Of a DNA stretch of 40,018 nt, positions 34,311 through 40,018 are shown one piece after another (position 1 is the first letter of the stretch; the number at the start of each line of letters is the position of its first letter). The notes under the pieces were generated by a model. That model was not told where the DNA came from and ran no database searches. It was given only the letters and a program-made list of their open reading frames with translations. The position numbers were made by a program, and so were the translations under genes. Source of the DNA: Chitinophagaceae bacterium (GTDB lineage: Bacteria > Bacteroidota > Bacteroidia > Chitinophagales > Chitinophagaceae). The stretch covers positions 1-40,018 of the forward strand of contig JAHEZD010000004.1 of assembly GCA_023251255.1 (NCBI GenBank), in the 5' to 3' direction.

Positions 34311-35984
34311 ATGTCCAACGAAAAAAAACTTTCCCACGTAGAAAAAATAAAAACCAGTAGCGATGGGTTGCGCGGCACTTTAAAAGAAAGTCTGCAGGAC
34401 GACTTCACAGGTTCCTTGCGTGAAGATGACCAATCACTCATAAAATTCCATGGTCTTTATCAGCAGGATGATAGGGACAGGAGGGAAGAGCGTTCAGCCA
34501 AAAAATTGGAATGGCTCTATTCCTTCATGATCCGTTTACGTTTGCCTGGTGGTTTTCTCACACCCGAGCAATGGGTTGGCCTGCATCATATTGCTGGTGA
34601 ACATTCAACAGGTGTTATAAAAATTACCACCCGTCAAACTGTACAATTGCATGGCATTGTAAAGAGCCATATCAAACCCACCATACAAGCATTTGATACC
34701 TTGAAGCTGGATTCCATAGCAGCTTGTGGGGATGTGAACAGGAATGTATTGTGCTCACCAAATCCAAAGCAATCTTCTTTGCACGAGGAAATTTATGCCT
34801 ATGCAGACGAGATAAGCAGGTTGCTATTACCAAAGACCAGAAGCTACTACGATATCTGGTTGGATGAAGAAAAACTGGCAGAACATAGCGAAGAGGACCC
34901 ATTGTACCAAGATAGGTACTTGCCCCGTAAATTCAAGATTGCCATTGCCATTCCACCCAATAATGATGTGGATGTTTTTGCCAACGACATTGGTTTGATA
35001 GCAATCATCAACAATGGGAGATTAAAGGGATTCAACATTGCAGTTGGTGGCGGACTGTCTGCTACACATGGTAACCCCGCTACTTATGCAAGGGCTGCAA
35101 CGGTTATTGGCTTTGCTGGTACCAAGGAGCAATTGTTCAAGGCAGTGTATGAAATCATCACCATTCAACGTGATTATGGAAACCGCAGTGATAGGAAATT
35201 GGCAAGGTTGAAATACACCATTGACAATATGGGTATCGAAGCTTTCAAAGCAGAGCTCAACAAAAGAATAGGGTATACGTTAGAAGAGGAAAAGCCTTAC
35301 AGCTTTACAGAACGCAGGGATTATTATGGTTGGGAGCAATGCGATAAAGGTTTATGGCATTATACTGTGTTTGTGGAGAATGGGAGGGTGCTGGATGAAG
35401 AGAACCTTGCCCTAAAGACGGCATTACTGGAACTTGCCGAAACGGGCAAAGCCAATTTCCGTTTTACAGGTAATCAGAATGTTATTTTAACGGATGTGCA
35501 AGCCGTGGATAAAAACACCATCAACGATATCCTAGCAAAATATAAAATAATTGAACACACCAACAATGCGTCAGGCCTGCGCAAGAACGCCATGGCCTGT
35601 GTGGCTTTGCCAACATGTCCTTTGGCATTGGCCGAAGCACAACGTTACCTGCCTTCATTGATTGATAAAATTGAGCCGTTGCTAACCAAACACCAATTGC
35701 AAGATGAGGAGATTATCACACGAATGACTGGCTGTCCCAATGGTTGTGGACGGTCGGCCATTTCTGAAATTGGCTTCATTGGTACGGCTGCCGGCAAATA
35801 CAATTTGCAGTTAGGCGGTGATTATGAAGGTTATCGTTTAAACAAAACCTATAAGGAGCATCTTGACGAAGATGGGCTTTTACAAGAGCTGGACGGCTTA
35901 TTCCTATCTTTTAAGAATGAAAGGAACAGGGAAGAAAAGTTTGGTGATTTCACCAAACGGAAATATTTGGCAGATAGGCTTTAA
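34311..35984 (+). CDS. cysI: sulfite reductase hemoprotein (siroheme, 4Fe-4S)
   Basis: Six-electron reduction of sulfite to sulfide using siroheme coupled to a 4Fe-4S cluster. The cluster-binding cysteines are visible: C-x5-C in MACVALPTCPLAL (about residue 430) and C-x3-C in TGCPNGCGRSAISEIGFIG (about 478). Other conserved parts are GVIKITTRQTVQLHGI, DVNRNVLCSP and YLPRKFKIAIAIPPNNDVDVFANDIGLI. I set the start at ATG 34311 (557 residues, MSNEKKLSHVEKIK), typical for the family. Electrons come from the CysJ-type protein just upstream. The cofactor comes from hemC/D, hemB, cobA and the Met8-like domain in the same cluster. hemC starts 8 bases after the stop. Confidence 0.96.
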   Translation: MSNEKKLSHVEKIKTSSDGLRGTLKESLQDDFTGSLREDDQSLIKFHGLYQQDDRDRREERSAKKLEWLYSFMIRLRLPGGFLTPEQWVGLHHIAGEHSTGVIKITTRQTVQLHGIVKSHIKPTIQAFDTLKLDSIAACGDVNRNVLCSPNPKQSSLHEEIYAYADEISRLLLPKTRSYYDIWLDEEKLAEHSEEDPLYQDRYLPRKFKIAIAIPPNNDVDVFANDIGLIAIINNGRLKGFNIAVGGGLSATHGNPATYARAATVIGFAGTKEQLFKAVYEIITIQRDYGNRSDRKLARLKYTIDNMGIEAFKAELNKRIGYTLEEEKPYSFTERRDYYGWEQCDKGLWHYTVFVENGRVLDEENLALKTALLELAETGKANFRFTGNQNVILTDVQAVDKNTINDILAKYKIIEHTNNASGLRKNAMACVALPTCPLALAEAQRYLPSLIDKIEPLLTKHQLQDEEIITRMTGCPNGCGRSAISEIGFIGTAAGKYNLQLGGDYEGYRLNKTYKEHLDEDGLLQELDGLFLSFKNERNREEKFGDFTKRKYLADRL

Positions 35985-35992
35985 TTTGCTGT

Positions 35993-37531
35993 ATGGAGAA
36001 GGTACGCATAACGGGCAGGACATCGAGACTATCGCTTTTGCAGATGGAAAAAACGAAGCGTAAGATAGAAGTTGCTTTTCCAGACATGCAAGTTGAATTA
36101 TTGCCAAGGGAAAGCCGTGGCGACCAATTGCAGAACATACCGCTACAAACTGTTGAAGGGTCTGATTTTTTTACCCAGGATATTTTTGATGCCCTACAAA
36201 ATGGAGAAGCAGATATTGCTGTTCATTCATTGAAGGACATGAGCGGCAACCATTTCTTTGGTGGGAACAAATTTGCCCTTGTTGAAAGGGATGATACAAG
36301 GGATGTTGCCATTTTCAATGCAAGTGTTGAGGAAAAAATCAAGCGGGGCCAAACCATCATTATTGGTACATGCTCCCCACGGAGGGAAGAAATGGCCATA
36401 GGTTTCCTAAGAAGGGCCTTGCCACAATGGAACAATAATTTTTCCATTGAAACGAAAATCATCCGCGGCAACGTTGATTCACGTTTGAGGAAGTTGGATG
36501 CTGGTGAATATGATGGAATCATTTTAGCAACAGCGGGCATTAATCGTTTATTGGATAGTGAATACCAGTCACTAAAAGCATGTCAGCCTGAGCTTGTCGA
36601 AGGCGTTTCTATAATCAGGAATTTATTAGCAGATAAAAAGCTAATGGTATTGCCCCTAATTGAATGTGTACCTGCTCCTTGCCAAGGTGCAATTGTTGCA
36701 GAAGCCCATTATTCAAATGCAAGGGCAATAGCAATATTGCAGGCAATTAACGATGAAAATTTAATGCAGGATTGCAAGAACGAGAAACAATGCGCATTGA
36801 ATTATGGTACAGGTTGCTTGCAGAAATTTGGTGTCACGACCATTCAATATGCTGCGGATAAAAAAACTGGTTATGCGGCAGGCATGAGCAGTAGTGGCAA
36901 AAGGTTCAGTCATTGGTTTGGCTTACCTGAACTGGATTTAGGTCATAAGATATTGTTCAGCACAACGGATTATATGGGCGCTTTTTTCTCTTATCAATAT
37001 GAGGAAGAACCGATAGGGATAAAACAACCTATTGTTTACGTAGCTAATTACAAGGCAGTCAAAGCTGCATCTTTAGTTAATCAATTGCAAACAAAGGAAG
37101 TTTGGGCTGCTGGAACTAAAACATGGTATGAATTGGCCAAACAAAATATTTGGGTTACTGGCTGCGCAGATGCTTTTGGTTTGGAATTCTTGGAGAAAGC
37201 GTGGCAAATGCCCTTGTTAAACATCAATAAAGATGCTGTTTGTATTGTTACTGGCAAGCAAGCAGTGAGCAATTGGCAAAACAAGGGCTGGGAAGCCATT
37301 GGCACGTATGTTTTTTCAGCAAAAGAAGATAGGGACATTGAAGAAGCCATCAAGCAGGCAACTGCTTTTTTCTGGACAAGCTTTCATCAATACAATCAGT
37401 ATAAAAAACTAATCCAGCAAAATGCATTGCATCTTTGCCCTTCAGGAGAAACGGCGATACTGCTAAGGGAAGCCGGTATCCACCCAATTGTATTTCCTAA
37501 CATCAAATCATTCTTGCAATGGAAAAAATAA
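35993..37531 (+). CDS. hemC: hydroxymethylbilane synthase fused to a uroporphyrinogen-III synthase-like domain
   Basis: 512 residues. Residues 1-300 are porphobilinogen deaminase: RITGRTSRLSLLQ, AVHSLKDM with the catalytic Asp, RGNVDSRLRKL, APCQGAIVAE, and the dipyrromethane-cofactor Cys275 in NYGTGCLQKFG. Residues about 320-512 resemble HemD: two lobes with VAAGTKTWYELAKQ-like WAAGTKTW, AVCIVTGKQAVSNW and LHLCPSGETAILLREAG. The HemD part is divergent, as usual for that family, so that call is moderate. A fusion would make uroporphyrinogen III from porphobilinogen in one chain. Residues 197-204 (CQPELVEG) are translated from a copy of the dispersed palindrome, in a loop region between two conserved blocks. 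The gene starts 8 bases after cysI and overlaps hemB by 13 bases. Confidence 0.9.
   Translation: MEKVRITGRTSRLSLLQMEKTKRKIEVAFPDMQVELLPRESRGDQLQNIPLQTVEGSDFFTQDIFDALQNGEADIAVHSLKDMSGNHFFGGNKFALVERDDTRDVAIFNASVEEKIKRGQTIIIGTCSPRREEMAIGFLRRALPQWNNNFSIETKIIRGNVDSRLRKLDAGEYDGIILATAGINRLLDSEYQSLKACQPELVEGVSIIRNLLADKKLMVLPLIECVPAPCQGAIVAEAHYSNARAIAILQAINDENLMQDCKNEKQCALNYGTGCLQKFGVTTIQYAADKKTGYAAGMSSSGKRFSHWFGLPELDLGHKILFSTTDYMGAFFSYQYEEEPIGIKQPIVYVANYKAVKAASLVNQLQTKEVWAAGTKTWYELAKQNIWVTGCADAFGLEFLEKAWQMPLLNINKDAVCIVTGKQAVSNWQNKGWEAIGTYVFSAKEDRDIEEAIKQATAFFWTSFHQYNQYKKLIQQNALHLCPSGETAILLREAGIHPIVFPNIKSFLQWKK
36581..36605 (+). repeat. dispersed palindromic repeat, copy F, inside hemC
   Basis: The 25 bases starting TGTCAGCCTGAGCTTGTCGA are identical to intergenic copy E (32464-32488). 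They are read in frame as CQPELVEG at residues 197-204. The reading frame stays open on both sides and conserved HMBS motifs flank it, so the insertion is tolerated. Confidence 0.85.
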
Positions 37532-38514
37532 ACTATCCGCTTACACAACGCAGACTACGTACAGACACACATATACGTGAGCTGACTGCCTCTGTTCATT
37601 TGTCGCACAAGAGTTTTATTCAACCATTGTTTGTGAATGAATCATTGAATCAACCAGTGGCATTGAATGGTTTAAATGGTGTCCAATCAGAAACCATCAG
37701 CTCTGTTCTGCAGACCATCGAAAATGACATACAGCATGGTATCCATAAATTTTTACTGTTCCCGGTACCTGCAAACAAAGTGGCCAATAACTTCGACTTT
37801 TCATTTGCTACCAATGTTGTAAAAGCGATTAAGGAAAACTTTGGAAATGATATTTGGCTGGCAACCGATGTTTGTTTGTGCAGCTACACCACCCATGGCC
37901 ATTGTGGGATTTTAAATGAGGACCATTCAAAATTGCTCAACAACAAAACAGTTGATGTATTAAGCAAGTATGCTGCAGAATTGGCTGCTGCTGGTGCAGA
38001 TTGTATTGCACCAAGCGATATGATGGATGGAAGGATTGCTGCTATTAGGAACATACTGAATGCTTTAAGCTTTGATGGGGTGAGCATCATGAGTTATTCG
38101 GCGAAGTTTTCTTCCCAGCTATATGGACCATTCCGTGATGCCTGCAATTCTGCACCCAACACACATGGTATCCAAAACAGGAAGAGCTACCAAATTTCCC
38201 CATTCAATATCAATGATGCCATAGCATCAAGTCTTCGTGATGAAGAACAAGGCGCGGATATTTTAATGATAAAACCCGCTGGCCTTTATACAGACATTAT
38301 TGCTGCATTGAAACAGCAAACATTAAAACCCCTCGCAGCCTATCATGTAAGTGGGGAATATGCAGCTATAGAAGCTATGGTGCAGCAAGGCTTTATGCAG
38401 CGTGAAGCTGCCCATGCAGAGGTTTGGACCGCATTGCTTCGCAGTGGTGCCAACATGATTATTTCATATGCTTCCAGGAATGCTAAGGATTGGATTGAGA
38501 GGATTGTATATTGA
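37519..38514 (+). CDS. hemB: porphobilinogen synthase (5-aminolevulinate dehydratase)
   Basis: Condenses two 5-aminolevulinate molecules into porphobilinogen. Zinc-type active site: LATDVCLCSYTTHGHCGIL supplies the three cysteines (about residues 118-131). The two Schiff-base lysines are in MSYSAKFSSQLYGPFRDA and ILMIKPAGLYTDII. At 331 residues the length is typical. The first 13 bases overlap the end of hemC in another frame, indicating translational coupling. It supplies the substrate for HemC in the same operon, which makes the sulfur cluster self-sufficient for siroheme from 5-aminolevulinate onward. Whether another hemB exists elsewhere for heme cannot be known from this window. Confidence 0.96.
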   Translation: MEKINYPLTQRRLRTDTHIRELTASVHLSHKSFIQPLFVNESLNQPVALNGLNGVQSETISSVLQTIENDIQHGIHKFLLFPVPANKVANNFDFSFATNVVKAIKENFGNDIWLATDVCLCSYTTHGHCGILNEDHSKLLNNKTVDVLSKYAAELAAAGADCIAPSDMMDGRIAAIRNILNALSFDGVSIMSYSAKFSSQLYGPFRDACNSAPNTHGIQNRKSYQISPFNINDAIASSLRDEEQGADILMIKPAGLYTDIIAALKQQTLKPLAAYHVSGEYAAIEAMVQQGFMQREAAHAEVWTALLRSGANMIISYASRNAKDWIERIVY

Positions 38515-38539
38515 ACATAACTTGTTAAATGAATGAACT

Positions 38540-38613
38540 GTCAGCCTGAGTTTGGCGAAGCAGCTTGGTGAGCATTGCTTCGTAAAGCCAGTTTCGACAG
38601 GCTCAACTTGGCA
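38540..38613. repeat. dispersed palindromic repeat, copies G and G' (inverted pair)
   Basis: GTCAGCCTGAGTTTGGCGAA (38540-38559) and, in reverse, GTTTCGACAGGCTCAACTTG (38591-38610) face each other across about 30 bases containing AGCATTGCTTCG. Folded together they make one large imperfect hairpin between hemB and the fusion gene, possibly also acting as a terminator or mRNA-stabilising stem. Confidence 0.7.
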
Positions 38614-38646
38614 TCCATCTATAAATCAAAATAGTTTATTAAATAG

Positions 38647-38663
38647 TCTCCTAAATTAGTAGG
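38647..38663. promoter_or_regulatory. candidate sulfur-regulon operator, site 3 (Met8-TauE fusion)
   Basis: TCTCCTAAATTAGTAGG keeps CTAAA and AGTAGG of sites 1 and 2 in the same register, but its left half-site is degenerate. It lies 20 bases before the ATG at 38684. TATATTCG (38671-38678) after it resembles a -7 element only weakly. Confidence 0.4.
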
Positions 38664-38683
38664 GTATTATTATATTCGCAACC

Positions 38684-40018
38684 ATGCCAAATTCATCTGA
38701 GCATTCTAATAACTTATTTCCAGTCTTCTTAAAACTGGAAAACCTGCGATTATTAATTGTAGGTGGTGGTTATGTGGGCATGGAAAAATTACTGGCTGTT
38801 GTCAATAATTCACCAGCTACAAGAATCAAACTAGTAGCGAAAGAAATAGGTAGTGAGATAAAGGAGCTTTCAAAAAATTATCCAAATCTTCAGCTCATTG
38901 AAAAACCTTACAGTATTGGTGACCTGGATAGCATTGACATTGTGATTGCTGCCATCAATGAAAAAGAAATCAGTGCACAAATTGTTCTGGATGCAAGGAG
39001 CAGGGGGATATTGGTAAACGCTGCTGATAAACCGGAACTCTGCGATTTTTATTTGAGTTCCATTGTTAAAAAGGGGAACCTCAAAATAGCTATCTCCACC
39101 AATGGCAAGTCGCCAACCATTGCCAAACGTGTAAAGGAAGTCATCACGGATTTGATCCCCGATGAAGTAGATGATGTATTGAACAATATGCAATATATCA
39201 GGAACAATCTGAGCGGCGATTTTGATGATAAGGTAAAGCAATTGAATGAGCTTACAAAAGTGTTGGTATCAAAACAGTCCAATCTTCAAACAACAGCAAA
39301 AGATGAACAAAAGAAATGGCCAAGAATTGTTTTATGGAGCCTATTGGGGTTTGTAGTTATTCTTGTGTCCCATGCACTCTTATCTTATGTGCCATTTGAT
39401 ACCTTATTGAGTAACAGCAAGGAACTTTTCAAAACAATTGATACACATACTTTCCTGTTAATGTTACTAACTGGTTTCCTCGCACAAATGGTAGATGGTT
39501 CTATGGGTATGGGTTATGGAACCATCTCCACAACATTCCTATTGGCTATTGGTGTGCCTCCAGCAATTGTTAGTAGCAGGGTACATTCGGCTAGGGTTTT
39601 TTCCAGTGGTGTAGCAGGCTTCAGCCATCACCGTTTTGGCAATATCAATAAAAAATTGTTCAGCACATTGGTTTGGTCCGGTGTTGTTGGCGCCATTGCC
39701 GGTGCCGCTTTGGCGGTGCATGCACAAAATAAAAACCTGTCTTGGGTCCGTATTCCTTTATCTGTATACACTTGTTATTTGGGCTACTTTATTATTCGTA
39801 AAGCCTACAAGAAAAAGAACCAGAGCGATAAAGTAAAACGTGCTGGTTGGTTAGCCACCATTGGTGGTTTCATGGATGCATTTGCTGGTGGTGGCTGGGG
39901 GGCATTGGTTACCAGTACATTGATAGCAAAAAGAAGGAGCCCCCGCTACGTAATTGGTTCGGTTTGTTTGGCTGAGTTTTTTGTAGTGCTGGCAAGTGCC
40001 GTTACCTTTTTTATTCTC
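38684..40018 (+). CDS. precorrin-2 dehydrogenase/ferrochelatase (Met8-like) fused to TauE/SafE-type transporter, partial
   Basis: An open reading frame of 445 codons starting at ATG 38684 continues past the window end without a stop. Residues 1-205 are the Met8/CysG-B type enzyme that oxidises precorrin-2 and inserts iron to give siroheme: NAD-binding LRLLIVGGGYVGMEKL, then VNAADKPELCDFYLSSIVKKGNLKIAISTNGKSPTIAKRVKEVI. Residues from about 211 form membrane helices (IVLWSLLGFVVILVSHALLSY), and from about 250 a TSUP/TauE-type transporter domain (LLTGFLAQMVDGSMGMGYGTISTTFLLAIGVPPAIVSSRVH; ATIGGFMDAFAGGGWGALVTSTLIAKRRSPRY). TSUP proteins move sulfite, sulfate or organosulfonates. The only transporter in this cluster is thus tied to a siroheme enzyme. 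The transport direction is inferred to be sulfate uptake or sulfite export. Confidence 0.9.
   Translation, partial: MPNSSEHSNNLFPVFLKLENLRLLIVGGGYVGMEKLLAVVNNSPATRIKLVAKEIGSEIKELSKNYPNLQLIEKPYSIGDLDSIDIVIAAINEKEISAQIVLDARSRGILVNAADKPELCDFYLSSIVKKGNLKIAISTNGKSPTIAKRVKEVITDLIPDEVDDVLNNMQYIRNNLSGDFDDKVKQLNELTKVLVSKQSNLQTTAKDEQKKWPRIVLWSLLGFVVILVSHALLSYVPFDTLLSNSKELFKTIDTHTFLLMLLTGFLAQMVDGSMGMGYGTISTTFLLAIGVPPAIVSSRVHSARVFSSGVAGFSHHRFGNINKKLFSTLVWSGVVGAIAGAALAVHAQNKNLSWVRIPLSVYTCYLGYFIIRKAYKKKNQSDKVKRAGWLATIGGFMDAFAGGGWGALVTSTLIAKRRSPRYVIGSVCLAEFFVVLASAVTFFIL

Overview
This window looks like a chromosomal segment of a Bacteroidota bacterium, most likely of the Chitinophagaceae. The evidence is two secreted proteins with type IX secretion (T9SS) C-terminal sorting domains, Bacteroidota-type promoter spacing where a promoter can be proposed, and several intergenic palindrome families that I recognise from that phylum. 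The species assignment is inference, since there is no rRNA or tRNA gene to anchor it.

Layout. 0.2-2.0 kb: a long PurF-type amidophosphoribosyltransferase. 2.1-7.1 kb: a minus-strand redox/electrophile-response block (FMN reductase, three pirins, OsmC, DoxX-like, YceI) headed by a MarR regulator. The same 14-bp site lies on both sides of marR. 7.2-10.0 kb: a two-component pair, a TPR histidine kinase and a NarL/LuxR response regulator, with a 7-2-7 palindrome upstream. 10.1-16.9 kb: two large secreted T9SS cargo proteins (parallel beta-helix; IgGFc-like/PKD). 17.1-18.1 kb: a DUF2167 membrane protein. 18.2-22.0 kb: a methionine operon, metY-metX-hom (minus strand). 22.0-23.3 kb: a gene-free region holding a SAM-I riboswitch with a matched terminator and antiterminator, repeats and a MITE-like element. 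23.3-26.7 kb: two unrecognised genes with richer G+C. 27.4-40.0 kb: a plus-strand sulfate-assimilation and siroheme supercluster.

How the genes fit together. CysD/CysN make APS. CysH carries the cysteine pattern of the iron-sulfur type that can reduce APS directly, and no APS kinase is present. CysJ/CysI reduce sulfite to sulfide. CysE supplies O-acetylserine, and MetX/MetY supply and use O-acetylhomoserine. CysI needs siroheme, and the same cluster encodes every step from 5-aminolevulinate to siroheme: HemB, a HemC protein with a HemD-like C-terminal domain, CobA, and a Met8/CysG-B domain fused to a TauE/SafE-type membrane transporter that runs off the window end. A 17-bp palindrome of the form CCTAC-N7-GTAGG precedes cysH and cysD. 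Related forms precede the siroheme/transporter fusion and sit at the proposed start of the met transcript, which suggests one sulfur regulon.

Most notable observations: (1) the SAM-I riboswitch upstream of metY has its P4 arm built from a copy of a dispersed intergenic palindrome; (2) another copy of that palindrome is translated inside hemC; (3) the HemC-HemD and Met8-TauE fusions; (4) the shared sulfur operator; (5) a roughly 300-bp MITE-like element between the met operon and its upstream neighbour.
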